Assembly: GCA_902762805.1 (NCBI GenBank)
Contig: CACWPQ010000018.1
Location: 23,113-87,112 of the forward strand
Origin: an uncultured Bacteroidota bacterium
Lineage (GTDB): Bacteria > Bacteroidota > Bacteroidia > Bacteroidales > P3
Length of the DNA stretch: 64,000 nucleotides
Direction: 5' to 3'
Made by a program: the position numbers and the translations under genes
In this document: one piece after another, positions 52,707 to 61,348 of the stretch
Layout: each line of letters starts with the position of its first letter
Position numbering within the stretch: position 1 is the stretch's first letter
The notes under the pieces: model-generated
What the model was told of the DNA's origin: nothing
Databases searched by the model: none
What the model saw: the letters and a program-made list of their open reading frames with translations, nothing else

Positions 52707-54485
52707 TTAGAAGAGCTTGCTTATGTAGCGCTCGCAGCCTGCTGCGCGGAGGCTCCGGATGATGTCGCGGCGTTGGTCGGGGCGGTAGAAGAAGAAGAGG
52801 CGTCGCTGGTCGGCTTTGTCTCGGGGTGTGCGTGCGACGTGGAGGGGCTGCATGGTGGTGGGGTCGATGCCGGTGTAGTACATCTCGGTGGCGAGGGTCA
52901 TGGGTGTGGGTGTGAAGTCCTGGATCTGCTCGAGGCGGTAGCCCATCTGCTTGAGGTCGAGAGCGAGGCGTGCCATGTCTTCGAGTCGGCATCCGGGGTG
53001 GGAGCTGATGAAGTAGGGGATAAGCTGGTAGCGGAGGCCTGCGTCGCGGCATATTTCGCCGAAGCGGCGTTTGGTTTCGCGGAAGAGGTCGAAGGAGGGC
53101 TTGCGCATGAGGTTGAGGACGTGGGGGGAGGAGTGCTCGGGGGCGACTTTGAGGCGGCCGGAGGTGTGGTGGAGGACGACTTGGCGGAAGTAGTCCCAGC
53201 CGTGGTTGTTGGGGTGGAAGAGGTCGCAGCGGATGCCGCTGCCGACGTAGAGGTGTTTGACGCCGGGGAGGGCGCTGACGCGGCGGAGGAGGTCGATCAT
53301 GGGGCGGTGGTCGGAGTCGAGGTTGGGGCAGAGGGAGGGCATGGAGCAGCTGTAGCGCGCACAGCGGCGGCAGAGGTCGGGGTTGCGGCCGCGCATGCGC
53401 CACATGTTGGCCGAGGGGCCGCCGAGGTCGGTGAGGGTGCCGCGGAAGTCGGGGTCCTGCGTAATGAGATCCACCTCGCGCAGGATGCTGGCCTCGCTGC
53501 GGCTGGCTATCTGCTTGCCCTGGTGGGCGCTGATGGTGCAGAAGGAGCATCCGCCGAAGCATCCGCGATGGGTGTTGACGCTCCAGCGTATCATTTCGAA
53601 GGCGGGTATGGGGCCGCGCTTGCGGTATTTGGGGTGCGGCAGGCGCAGGTAGGGGAGGTCGAAGCTGGCGTCGATTTCGTCGGTGGTCATCGGCGGCTCG
53701 GGCGGGTTGACGACGACCATGCGGTCGCCGTGGCGCTGCACGAGGGTGGCGCAGTCGATTTTGTTGCTCTCACGCTCTATGACTTGATAGTTTTCGGCTT
53801 CGGCGCGCTTGCTCTTCTGGCACTCCTCAAAGCTGTGGAGTTCGATGACATCTGGCCGTTCACTCCCTTTCACTCCCGTGACATACGCCACCTGCGGCAG
53901 CATGCGGCACGCTTCTATGCCCTTGCCTTGCTCGAGCAGGCGAGCGATTTTGAGGGTGGTGCGCTCGCCCATGCCGTAGTTGAGGAGGTCGGCGGGGGTG
54001 TCGATGAGGATGGAGGGGAAGAGGCGGTCGTCCCAGTAGTCGTAGTGGGCGAGGCGGCGCATGCTGGCTTCGATGCCTGCGATGACGACGGGCACGTGGG
54101 GGTAGAGCTGCTTAAGGATGCGGGTGTAGACGTAGGTGGCGCGGTCGGGGCGGAAGCCGGCCTGGCCGCCGGGGGTGTAGGCGTCGTCGCTGCGGAGGCG
54201 GCGCGCGGCGGTGTAGTGGTTGACCATGGAGTCCATAGCGCCGCTGTTGACGCCGAAGAAGAGGCGCGGCGAGCCGAACTTGCGGAAGTCGCGCAGGTCG
54301 TCGCGCCAGTTGGGCTGGGGGATGATGGCCACGCGGTAGCCGGCGGCTTCGAGGGTGCGGCCTATGACGGCGGTGCCGAAGGAGGGGTGGTCGATGTAGG
54401 CGTCGCCGGTGACGAGGACGACGTCGACCTCGCTCCAGCCGAGGCGTTTCACCTCGTCCAATGTTATAGGCAGAAAGTGACCCAT
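52707..54485 (-). CDS. ygiQ: YgiQ-family (UPF0313) radical SAM protein
   Basis: This 592-residue protein is of the YgiQ family. The radical SAM cluster motif CFGGCSFC lies in NTHRGCFGGCSFCTISAHQG. The N-terminus (MGHFLPITLDEVKRLGW, GDAYIDHPSFGTAVIGR) and QIQDFTPTPMTLATEMYYTG near the end are family signatures. The reaction is not established. Around residues 203-210 the peptide VKGSERP is encoded by two copies of the decamer GAGTGAAAGG found elsewhere in the window, so it seems to be an inserted repeat. Single gene, divergent from kamA. Confidence 0.93.
   Translation of the reverse strand: MGHFLPITLDEVKRLGWSEVDVVLVTGDAYIDHPSFGTAVIGRTLEAAGYRVAIIPQPNWRDDLRDFRKFGSPRLFFGVNSGAMDSMVNHYTAARRLRSDDAYTPGGQAGFRPDRATYVYTRILKQLYPHVPVVIAGIEASMRRLAHYDYWDDRLFPSILIDTPADLLNYGMGERTTLKIARLLEQGKGIEACRMLPQVAYVTGVKGSERPDVIELHSFEECQKSKRAEAENYQVIERESNKIDCATLVQRHGDRMVVVNPPEPPMTTDEIDASFDLPYLRLPHPKYRKRGPIPAFEMIRWSVNTHRGCFGGCSFCTISAHQGKQIASRSEASILREVDLITQDPDFRGTLTDLGGPSANMWRMRGRNPDLCRRCARYSCSMPSLCPNLDSDHRPMIDLLRRVSALPGVKHLYVGSGIRCDLFHPNNHGWDYFRQVVLHHTSGRLKVAPEHSSPHVLNLMRKPSFDLFRETKRRFGEICRDAGLRYQLIPYFISSHPGCRLEDMARLALDLKQMGYRLEQIQDFTPTPMTLATEMYYTGIDPTTMQPLHVARTPRDKADQRRLFFFYRPDQRRDIIRSLRAAGCERYISKLF
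53857..53877. repeat. Decamer pair inside ygiQ
   Basis: The minus strand reads GGGAGTGAAAGGGAGTGAAC, two units of the decamer seen at 11595 and 61260, here translated as part of VKGSER. Confidence 0.8.
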
Positions 54486-54561
54486 GACGCATGGGTAACG
54501 CTCCCCCCTACCCTTTTATTGTACAAATGCATTTTTCATTTTACAGTCTCTATTTTTTTCG

Positions 54562-54571
54562 TATCTTTGCA
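54562..54571 (+). promoter_or_regulatory. Promoter -7 element of kamA
   Basis: TATCTTTGCA, 79 bases ahead of the kamA ATG; the leader is AT-rich with no evident structure. Confidence 0.82.
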
Positions 54572-54649
54572 GCGTTGAAGTGGCAGCGCGCCACTCGACC
54601 TGAAGCACGTATCTTATAGAATAAGAACAAATTAAACATATATACTAGT

Positions 54650-55900
54650 ATGAAAGTCAACCGCAGAAAAGAGATGTTCCCGGGCGTAAGCGACGCCGAG
54701 TGGAACGACTGGAAATGGCAAGTCAAAAACCGCATCGAGACCTACGAGCAGCTGAGCCAGTACTTCACCTTCAGCCCCGAGGAGGCCGAGGGTATCAAGC
54801 AGGCGCTGAGCAAGTTCCGCATGGCCATCACCCCCTACTACCTCTCGCTGATCGACCCCAACGACCCCTACGATCCCATCCGCCGCCAGGCCATCCCGGC
54901 CGGCCCCGAGTGCAACATCGCCCCGGCCGACCTCAACGACCCGCTGCACGAGGACGAGGACTCCCCCGCCCCGGGCCTCACCCACCGCTACCCAGACCGC
55001 GTGCTCTTCCTCATCACAGACATGTGCTCCATGTACTGCCGCCACTGCACGCGCCGCCGCTTCGCCGGCCAGAAGGACGACGAGAGCCCCAGCGAGCGCA
55101 TCGAGAAGTGCCTGGCCTACATCGAGAAGACGCCCCAGGTGCGCGACGTGCTCCTCAGCGGCGGCGACTGCCTGATGGTCAGAGACCAGAAGCTCGAATA
55201 CATCATCCAGCGCCTGCGCGCCATCCCGCATGTGGAAATCGTCCGCCTCGGCAGCCGCACCCCCGTGGTGTGCCCGCAGCGCATCACCCCTGAGCTGTGC
55301 GAGATGCTGAAGAAATACCACCCCGTCTGGCTCAACACCCACTTCAACCACCCCAACGAGTTCACCCCCGAGGCCGAGCAGGCCCTGGCCCGCCTGGCCA
55401 ATGCCGGCATCCCGCTGGGCAACCAGACCGTGCTGCTGCGCGGCGTGAACGACTGCGTCCACGTGATGAAGAAACTCATGCACGAGCTGGTGCGCAACCG
55501 CGTGCGCCCGTACTATATCTACCAGTGCGACCTCTCCATGGGCCTCGAGCACTTCCGCACCCCCGTCAGCAAGGGTATCGAAATCATCGAGAACCTGCGC
55601 GGCCACACCTCCGGCTACGCCGTGCCCACCTTCGTGGTCGACGCCCCCGGCGGCGGCGGAAAGACCCCGGTCATGCCCCAGTACGTCATCTCGCAGAGCC
55701 CCGACAAAGTCATTCTGCGCAACTTCGAAGGTGTCATCACCACCTACACCGAGCCGCGCCACTACGAGGAGGACTGCCACTGCGAGGCCTGCCAGGCCAA
55801 GAAGCGCGTGGACGAAGGCGTCGCCTCGCTGCTCGAGACCGACCGCATGGCCCTCGAACCCAGCCACCTCATGCGCCACGAACGCAACAAGAAGAATTGA
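54650..55900 (+). CDS. kamA: Lysine 2,3-aminomutase
   Basis: This 416-residue radical SAM/PLP enzyme converts L-lysine to L-beta-lysine, the first step of lysine fermentation to butyrate and acetate. Key segments are the N-terminal WNDWKWQVKNRI, the cluster motif CSMYCRHC (Cys126, Cys130, Cys133) with RRRFAG after it, VLLSGGDCLM, and the PLP-side segment GGGGKTPVMPQY. CHCEACQAKK near the C-terminus is the zinc site of the family. The length is typical. The next pathway enzymes encoded in the window are the two Kdd proteins at 41.6-43.8 kb. The stop codon lies in a heptamer array that also overlaps the start of porQ. Confidence 0.96.
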   Translation: MKVNRRKEMFPGVSDAEWNDWKWQVKNRIETYEQLSQYFTFSPEEAEGIKQALSKFRMAITPYYLSLIDPNDPYDPIRRQAIPAGPECNIAPADLNDPLHEDEDSPAPGLTHRYPDRVLFLITDMCSMYCRHCTRRRFAGQKDDESPSERIEKCLAYIEKTPQVRDVLLSGGDCLMVRDQKLEYIIQRLRAIPHVEIVRLGSRTPVVCPQRITPELCEMLKKYHPVWLNTHFNHPNEFTPEAEQALARLANAGIPLGNQTVLLRGVNDCVHVMKKLMHELVRNRVRPYYIYQCDLSMGLEHFRTPVSKGIEIIENLRGHTSGYAVPTFVVDAPGGGGKTPVMPQYVISQSPDKVILRNFEGVITTYTEPRHYEEDCHCEACQAKKRVDEGVASLLETDRMALEPSHLMRHERNKKN

Positions 55901-55922
55901 AAATTAACAGTTGAAAATTGAA
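55895..55922. repeat. Heptamer array spanning the kamA stop and porQ start
   Basis: AATTGAA-AATTAAC-AGTTGAA-AATTGAA. The kamA TGA (55898-55900) and the TTG start of porQ (55918-55920) both lie within it. It is inverted relative to the array at 55977. Confidence 0.88.
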
Positions 55923-56985
55923 ACTTTTCGGCACAAACAATTGGAAATTATGGCGTGTACTTGTATGCGCCATAATTTTCAATTTTCAATTCTCAATTTT
56001 CAATTCTGTCAAGGCCCAGATAGCCGGACTGAACACGCTGACACTGCTTGACCTCTCGCCCTCGGCACGCACCTCGGGCCTGGGGTTCGACTACCTGGCC
56101 CTCCACTCCGACGACCCCACCCTAGCCCTCGACAATCCCTCGCTCCTCAACCCCTCCATGGCCCGCACCGGGTCGCTGTCGTTCTCCACCCTCTTCGACG
56201 GTGGGAACATGGGAGCACTGTCGTATGTGCATGATTTCAAGCACATCGGCCCCTTGGCATTCGCCTTCCGCTTCAACAACTATGGCCGCTTCCGCGCCTT
56301 CGACGAGGAGGAGACCCCGCAGGGCGAGTTCTCGGCGGCCGACTACGCGCTGGCCGTCTCGTGGGCTATGCCCATCGATTCGCACTTCGCCATCGGCGCC
56401 ACCCTCAAACCCGTTCTTTCGCACTACGAGAGCTACCGCGCCCTGGCCCTGGCCATCGACCTCGCCGGCTCCTATTTCTCTGCCGACCGCCGCTTCGCCG
56501 CCACCCTCATGGCACGCAACATCGGCGCGCAGATTACCACCTTCGACCAAGCCGTCGAGCGTCTCCCTTTCGAGCTATCCGCATCGCTCTCCTACAAACT
56601 CTCCAAGGCTCCCTTCCGCCTCTTCTTCGCCGCCAGCGAGTTGCAACGGTGGGACCTGCGCTACGAAGACCCCCTGCGCCCCACCTCCACCACCGACCCC
56701 TTCACCGGCGAGACCACCAGCGAGGGTTGGTTCGAGGGAGCGCTGGACAACCTCATGCGCCACACACTCTTCGGCGTCGAGCTCAACATCGGCCGCAACC
56801 TCTTTGCCCGTGTCGGCTACAGCTACCGGCAGGCGATGGAGATGCGCGGCGCCGACGCCTTCAACCTCAGCGGCTTTTCCTTCGGCATCGGCATCCACAC
56901 CCGCCGCTTCGACTTCAGCTACGCCCGCCGCAACTACCACCTTTCGCAGGCACCCAACTTCTTTACCCTCAGCTATAAGTTTTAA
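55918..56985 (+). CDS. porQ: Type IX secretion system protein PorQ
   Basis: This 355-residue outer-membrane beta-barrel is related to PorV and needed by the type IX secretion system. GLNTLTLLDLSPSARTSGLG and LALDNPSLLNPSM are the family N-terminus; strands follow to the aromatic C-terminus FFTLSYKF. No ATG exists in frame upstream of the mature part; TTG at 55918 is the only reasonable start after an in-frame stop at 55912. The predicted signal peptide contains [12 protein letters not shown], encoded by the heptamer array at 55977-56004, so repeat DNA forms its hydrophobic core. The gene follows kamA by 17 bases. Confidence 0.88.
   Translation: MKLFGTNNWKLWRVLVCAIIFNFQFSIFNSVKAQIAGLNTLTLLDLSPSARTSGLGFDYLALHSDDPTLALDNPSLLNPSMARTGSLSFSTLFDGGNMGALSYVHDFKHIGPLAFAFRFNNYGRFRAFDEEETPQGEFSAADYALAVSWAMPIDSHFAIGATLKPVLSHYESYRALALAIDLAGSYFSADRRFAATLMARNIGAQITTFDQAVERLPFELSASLSYKLSKAPFRLFFAASELQRWDLRYEDPLRPTSTTDPFTGETTSEGWFEGALDNLMRHTLFGVELNIGRNLFARVGYSYRQAMEMRGADAFNLSGFSFGIGIHTRRFDFSYARRNYHLSQAPNFFTLSYKF
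55977..56004. repeat. Heptamer array in the porQ signal peptide
   Basis: TTTCAAT-TTTCAAT-TCTCAAT-TTTCAAT, translated as part of FNFQFSIFNS. Together with the inverted array at 55895 and the inner arms AAATTATGGCG/CGCCATAATTT (55945-55955/55969-55979) it forms a 110-base imperfect palindrome. Confidence 0.9.
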
Positions 56986-56988
56986 GAG

Positions 56989-57936
56989 ATGCTACAATTC
57001 ATCGTCTCCAACCAGACCAACCCCTATCTGAACATAGCGGTTGAGAACCACCTCGTGGCGCAGCCCGACGGCGGCGCCGTCACGCTCTACCTTTGGCGGA
57101 ACCACCGCACGGTGGTCATCGGGCAGAACCAGAACCCCTACAGCGAGTGCAACCTCGAGGCGCTGGAGGCCGATGGCGGCTACCTCATGCGCCGCCGCAC
57201 CGGCGGCGGCGCCGTATACCATGACGACGGCAACCTCAACTTCTCTTTTGTCGTCCCCAAGGCGCTCTACGACCTGCTGCGCCAGTTCTCGGTGCTGCAA
57301 CAGGCCGTGGCCTCCTTCGGCATCAAGACCGAGCTCAGCGGCCGCAACGACGTGCTGGCCGACGGGCGCAAATTCAGCGGCAACGCCTTCAGCAAGGGCA
57401 AGCACCACGACCTGCACCACGGCACCATCCTGATCCGCGGCAACATGGGCGACCTGCAGCGCTACCTCCGCCCCAAGCCCGCCAAACTGCTCAAGCACGG
57501 CGTCAGCTCGGTGCAGAGCCGCGTGGTCAACCTCTCCGACCTCAACCCCGACATCACGCCCGACACCATAGCCCCGCGCCTGCTCGAGGCCTTCCAGCAG
57601 GTGTACGGCGGCACCGCCACGCACCTCGACTTCGATGCCCTCGCGAAGCATCCCGACGTGCAAGCCCTGCGCGACGAATTTGCCTCCGACCACTGGCGTC
57701 TCGGCAACTGGCAGCATTTCACCGCCCAGCGCAGCGCCCAATTCGATTGGGGGTCGGTGGACATCCAGCTCGACATCAGCGACAACACTATCCAAGAAGT
57801 GCAAATCGCCTCCGACGCCCTCGACCTCGCCGCCCTCGACCAGGCGCGCCAGCTTCTCAAAGGTGCCTCAACCGATGTGGCTCCACAATGCGACAACCCC
57901 ATGCTGAAAGACATCTTTTCGCTCATATTTAAATAG
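56989..57936 (+). CDS. lplA: Lipoate-protein ligase A
   Basis: This 315-residue enzyme activates free lipoate with ATP and attaches it to the lysine of E2 or GcvH lipoyl domains. Family motifs are NPYLNIAVENHL, the lipoate loop RRRTGGGAVYHDDGNLNFSF, the GRNDVLADGRKFSGNAF region with the catalytic Lys, and HGTILI. A C-terminal accessory domain (TAQRSAQFDWGSVDIQLDIS) is present. It starts 3 bases after porQ and is probably co-transcribed. Confidence 0.95.
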   Translation: MLQFIVSNQTNPYLNIAVENHLVAQPDGGAVTLYLWRNHRTVVIGQNQNPYSECNLEALEADGGYLMRRRTGGGAVYHDDGNLNFSFVVPKALYDLLRQFSVLQQAVASFGIKTELSGRNDVLADGRKFSGNAFSKGKHHDLHHGTILIRGNMGDLQRYLRPKPAKLLKHGVSSVQSRVVNLSDLNPDITPDTIAPRLLEAFQQVYGGTATHLDFDALAKHPDVQALRDEFASDHWRLGNWQHFTAQRSAQFDWGSVDIQLDISDNTIQEVQIASDALDLAALDQARQLLKGASTDVAPQCDNPMLKDIFSLIFK

Positions 57937-57945
57937 AACAGTCTT

Positions 57946-58812
57946 ATGTGCAAGATACTGAAAACCTTGTCCTTGATTGTATCGGCCATAACCGTGGCAG
58001 GCATGGTGTCCTGCGCAGCACACAAACATGGCGCCGGCGCGCGTCCGCAGCCGGAGGCGATACAGGCCGCGCTCGACAGCATCTGCAACGAAGGCTATAA
58101 CCTTTTCGTCGCCGAAAGAATCAATTGGGTGGCCACCGACTCTGTTCTGGCGCATAATGACAGCGAACACATCGGAGGGAACATCATCTGGCAACCAAAC
58201 AACAGCACCTGGAGCGCTGTCTTTTTCGACCGCGGGTACAAGAACTGCATTTTCGAGCTGACCTATAACACGGTCACCCAGGAGACGGATTTTTCCTACG
58301 AAACGAGACCCATCAGCGAGACTGAGCGGGCACAGTGGGATTTGAAGAGCACCATGGTCGACAATGCCATCGCAAACTACGGCGACAGCCTGCGCTACAA
58401 CGGCGACTATGGCCGCCCCAACATCGACTTTGTGCGCATCGACACCAACACCGTGCGCATGTATATCCTCCAAGGTGTCGAGCGGTCCAATGTCATCCCG
58501 TTCGGCAACGACTACAGCATCGATTTCGACAACCAGGGAAACGCGAAATGCTTCCGACGCTATCATAAATCCTTCCTCCCGATGCAGACGGTGGACAAGG
58601 AGGGAAACAAAATGGAGACGAACTACCATTCCCATCTGAAGGACAACCCCTATATCACCCCCACGGACATCTGCAACTTCCTGCTTTACGGCAACGGGAT
58701 GAAACAGATGGGGGTTCTGAGCACGGCCCTCGACGGCTACATCCTCTATAACGCCGAAAAGAATACGGCGGTGTTCCTCGCTCGGGAGGTGGTGGATAAG
58801 ATTTTAAAATAA
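57946..58812 (+). CDS. Lipoprotein of unknown function
   Basis: This 288-residue protein has signal and lipobox GMVSC (Cys23). The mature part contains FVAERINWVATDSVL, NSTWSAVFFDRGYKNCIFEL and FLPMQTVDKEGNKMETNYHS, without a recognised domain. It follows lplA by 9 bases and converges on the permease gene. Function unknown. Confidence 0.65.
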   Translation: MCKILKTLSLIVSAITVAGMVSCAAHKHGAGARPQPEAIQAALDSICNEGYNLFVAERINWVATDSVLAHNDSEHIGGNIIWQPNNSTWSAVFFDRGYKNCIFELTYNTVTQETDFSYETRPISETERAQWDLKSTMVDNAIANYGDSLRYNGDYGRPNIDFVRIDTNTVRMYILQGVERSNVIPFGNDYSIDFDNQGNAKCFRRYHKSFLPMQTVDKEGNKMETNYHSHLKDNPYITPTDICNFLLYGNGMKQMGVLSTALDGYILYNAEKNTAVFLAREVVDKILK

Positions 58813-58815
58813 AGC

Positions 58816-59895
58816 TTAGTTGGCCAACCGCACGCGGGGGTCGAGGGCGGCGTAGAGGAGGTCGGTGAGGATATTGATCACCACCAACAGGACGCAGATG
58901 AAGAGGATGGCCCCCATGACGACGGGGAAGTCGTAGGTGTCCAAGGCGTCGACGATGACGATGCCCATACCTTTCCAGTCGAACACATATTCCACAAACA
59001 CCGCACCCGCCAGCAGCGACGCCAGCCAGCCGGAGGCCGAGGTGACGACGGGGTTGAGCGCGTTGCGCAGGGCATGACGCACCACGACGCGGCGGTGACT
59101 GAGGCCCTTCGCGCGCGCGGTTCTTATATAATCCTGACTCAGGGCCTCGAGCATAGCGTTTTTGGTGAGCTGCGTGAGGGTGGCCAAGGGGCGTATGCCG
59201 AGGGTCAACGCCGGAAGGATGAGGTTCTTGAGGTCGAGGTGCTCGCCGTCGCCATAGTCGTCGACCGAATAGAGGTTGCCGAACATGTTGAGCCCCGTCC
59301 AGTCGGCGAGGACATAGGCGAAGAGCCAGGCGATGAGGATGGCGGCGAAGAAGCTGGGGAGCGACATGCCGAGGGTGCTGAGGACGAGGGTGGTGCGGTC
59401 GATCCACGAGTCTTTGTGCAGCGCGCTGACCACACCGAGCGAGATGCCCACCAGCAGCGCGAAGAGCATGGCCACCACTGCCAGGAGGGCGGTCTGCGGG
59501 AAGGCGGTGGCGATGATTTCGGACACCTTGCGCTGGCTTTGGTAGGAGCGACGCAGGTAGGGCTTCTTGAGCACGAGTGAGGTGGAGGAGATGCGGAGGA
59601 GGGTGGCGTAGTCGTACTTGTCGTCCGAGAGGTAGAAGAAGCTCTCGGGGTCGGCATTGTTGTGCAAGGATAGGGGCAGGAGGTCGTTGAGGTAGCCTGC
59701 GAACTGGACCATGACGGGGCGGTCGCGCCCGAGGTCGCGGTTGATGAGGGCGATGCTCTCTTCGTCGGCACGCTGGCCGAGCATCATGCGGGCCGGGTCG
59801 CCGGGGAGGATGTTGAAGAGGAAGAAGACGAGCGTCACCACCCCCAGCAGAACCAGGAGCCCGTAAAGGAGGCGTTTGGTGACATATCGCAGCAT
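58816..59895 (-). CDS. ABC transporter permease of the peptide/nickel (DppB/OppB) type
   Basis: This 359-residue inner-membrane permease has an N-terminal helix followed by FNILPGDPARMMLGQRADEE (DppB family signature), a longer-than-usual periplasmic segment (residues about 60-130), five more helices and the ATPase-contact loop EALSQDYIRTARAKGLSHRR. ATG 59895 gives MLRYVTKRLLYG, the standard start; an upstream frame is spurious. It carries peptides, nickel or related solutes inward or outward with partner subunits that are not encoded here. It lies 2 bases downstream of tsaB and is probably co-transcribed with it. Confidence 0.9.
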   Translation of the reverse strand: MLRYVTKRLLYGLLVLLGVVTLVFFLFNILPGDPARMMLGQRADEESIALINRDLGRDRPVMVQFAGYLNDLLPLSLHNNADPESFFYLSDDKYDYATLLRISSTSLVLKKPYLRRSYQSQRKVSEIIATAFPQTALLAVVAMLFALLVGISLGVVSALHKDSWIDRTTLVLSTLGMSLPSFFAAILIAWLFAYVLADWTGLNMFGNLYSVDDYGDGEHLDLKNLILPALTLGIRPLATLTQLTKNAMLEALSQDYIRTARAKGLSHRRVVVRHALRNALNPVVTSASGWLASLLAGAVFVEYVFDWKGMGIVIVDALDTYDFPVVMGAILFICVLLVVINILTDLLYAALDPRVRLAN

Positions 59896-59897
59896 GA

Positions 59898-60590
59898 CTA
59901 TCTCAATCCGTGGACAACACTCTTTTTGGCAACAAAGTCCTTCAAGTAGAAGGGCTCGAAGTAGGCAACATCCTCGTGCCGACCCTCTTGCAGGTTTTGC
60001 ATGGCGATGGGGAAAAGGCCTTCGGCCGAGGGGCGGAAGTCGAGGTCGAAGCGGGCGTGGGGATGGGCGCCTAGCACCTCGCGGCACTTGGCGGCGCCGT
60101 CGCCGACGAACATAACCTCGTGGGCATCGAGGTATTGGTTGTATATGCCTTTCTCGACGATATCGGCCGCCGTGGGGCGTAGGATTTCGAGGGAGGGGGC
60201 GACGAACATGGTGTAGCACTCCATGCGGCGGGCGTCAATCATGGGGCAGACGAGACCCTGATAGTCAGGGTGCTGGCGATAGTAGAGGGCAGCCATGGAG
60301 AGGAGCGTGGGGGCGGAGAGCAGGGGGATGGAGAGGGCATAGCAGAAGCCCTTGGCGGAGGAGACGCCGATGCGGAGGCCGGTGTAGCTGCCGGGGCCGG
60401 CGGAGACGCAGACGGCCGAGAGGTCGCGCGGCTGCAGGCGGCACTCCTTGAGCACCTCGTCGATGAAGACCTGCAGGCAAGTGGAGTGGGCGTTGGGGGT
60501 GTCGCTCTCGCGGCGGGCGACGATACGGCCGTCGGCGGCGAGGGCTACGGAGCAGACCTGGGTGGCAGTTTCGATGAGCAGCAGGTTCAC
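59898..60590 (-). CDS. tsaB: tRNA threonylcarbamoyladenosine biosynthesis protein TsaB
   Basis: This 230-residue ASKHA-fold protein is part of the TsaBDE complex that makes t6A37 in tRNA. The N-terminus MNLLLIETATQVCSVAL, PGSYTGLRIGVSSAKGFCYA and PMIDARRMECYTMF are the family markers. The length is normal. The related tcdA, which modifies the t6A product further, is at 8.1 kb. The start lies ten bases from a heptamer array. Confidence 0.95.
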   Translation of the reverse strand: MNLLLIETATQVCSVALAADGRIVARRESDTPNAHSTCLQVFIDEVLKECRLQPRDLSAVCVSAGPGSYTGLRIGVSSAKGFCYALSIPLLSAPTLLSMAALYYRQHPDYQGLVCPMIDARRMECYTMFVAPSLEILRPTAADIVEKGIYNQYLDAHEVMFVGDGAAKCREVLGAHPHARFDLDFRPSAEGLFPIAMQNLQEGRHEDVAYFEPFYLKDFVAKKSVVHGLR

Positions 60591-60599
60591 GGGAAATCA

Positions 60600-60620
60600 G
60601 GAATTAGAGATTAGGAATTG
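60600..60620. repeat. Heptamer array, 3 x GGAATTA-like
   Basis: GGAATTA-GAGATTA-GGAATTG followed by GGAAT, in the 36-base gap between the lolA-like stop (60627) and the tsaB start (60590). Same family as the kdd spacer hairpin. Confidence 0.85.
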
Positions 60621-60626
60621 GGAATA

Positions 60627-61313
60627 TTATCGCATGTCGATGACCTCGACGTCGCGGTGGGCCTTGGGGTCGAATGAGTAGGAGCCGACGGGGAGGGAGA
60701 ATTTGTGGCCGGAGAAGTCGTAGATCTCGCGGCCGGAGTCGTACTTGTGCATCTCGATGCGGCGCAGGGTGCCGTCTTTCTCGGCGACGAAGAGGCGCAG
60801 CTTGTGGTAGCTCTGCGCCGAGCGGGGCTGGAGGTCGATGACAGCGGTTCCGTCGTCGTCGGTGCGTATGTACTTGGCACGGAAGTTTTTATCGTAGTTG
60901 GCCACGAGGCGGGCGGGATTAAGCAGGTCCATGTCGTCGTCGCCCACGGTGGAAATGGTGACCTCCTTGGCCGCCTTGTTCCAGTGCCAGACGGTGGTGC
61001 CGTCGGAGATAATCTCCTGGCCGTCGAACTCGAGGCGGTACTTGCCGCGGCAGTAGCGCACGGTGGCCGACTGCTTGGCGAGCTGTTTCTTGTTGGCGTC
61101 GAGGGCGGTGCGGGTCACTGTGCAGCGGACGTTGTCCATGCGCCGCGCGGCCTTCTGGAGGGCGGCGGTGGCGTTCTCGTCGAGCCGGCCCTGCGAGGCA
61201 TGGGTGATTTGCGCCTGGGCAGGATTGGAGAATGAAAAGTGGAAAAGGAGGAAAAAAAGGAGTGAAAGGGAGTGAAAGGGAGTGAAGGGGAGTGAAAGGA
61301 CAAATCTTTTCAT
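60627..61313 (-). CDS. LolA-like outer-membrane lipoprotein carrier
   Basis: This 228-residue periplasmic chaperone is of the LolA type, which carries lipoproteins from the inner to the outer membrane. The mature part starts after NPAQA and shows NVRCTVTRTALD, GKYRLEFDGQEIISDGTTVW, HWNKAAKEVTI and YKLRLFVAEKDGTLRRIEM-like strands (HKLRLFVAEK). The signal peptide contains SLPFTPFHSLS, which is encoded by four GAGTGAAAGG decamers (61260-61299) followed by a Phe/Leu run. So part of the export signal derives from a repeat. It is first or second in a minus-strand run with tsaB and the permease. Confidence 0.85.
   Translation of the reverse strand: MKRFVLSLPFTPFHSLSLLFFLLFHFSFSNPAQAQITHASQGRLDENATAALQKAARRMDNVRCTVTRTALDANKKQLAKQSATVRYCRGKYRLEFDGQEIISDGTTVWHWNKAAKEVTISTVGDDDMDLLNPARLVANYDKNFRAKYIRTDDDGTAVIDLQPRSAQSYHKLRLFVAEKDGTLRRIEMHKYDSGREIYDFSGHKFSLPVGSYSFDPKAHRDVEVIDMR
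61260..61299. repeat. Decamer array, 4 x GAGTGAAAGG, in the LolA-like signal peptide
   Basis: GAGTGAAAGG-GAGTGAAAGG-GAGTGAAGGG-GAGTGAAAGG on the plus strand, translated on the minus strand as part of LSLPFTPFHSLSL. Confidence 0.92.
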
Positions 61314-61348
61314 GACTGTGTATATTAAGTTCTACCTAACTCGAAGAT

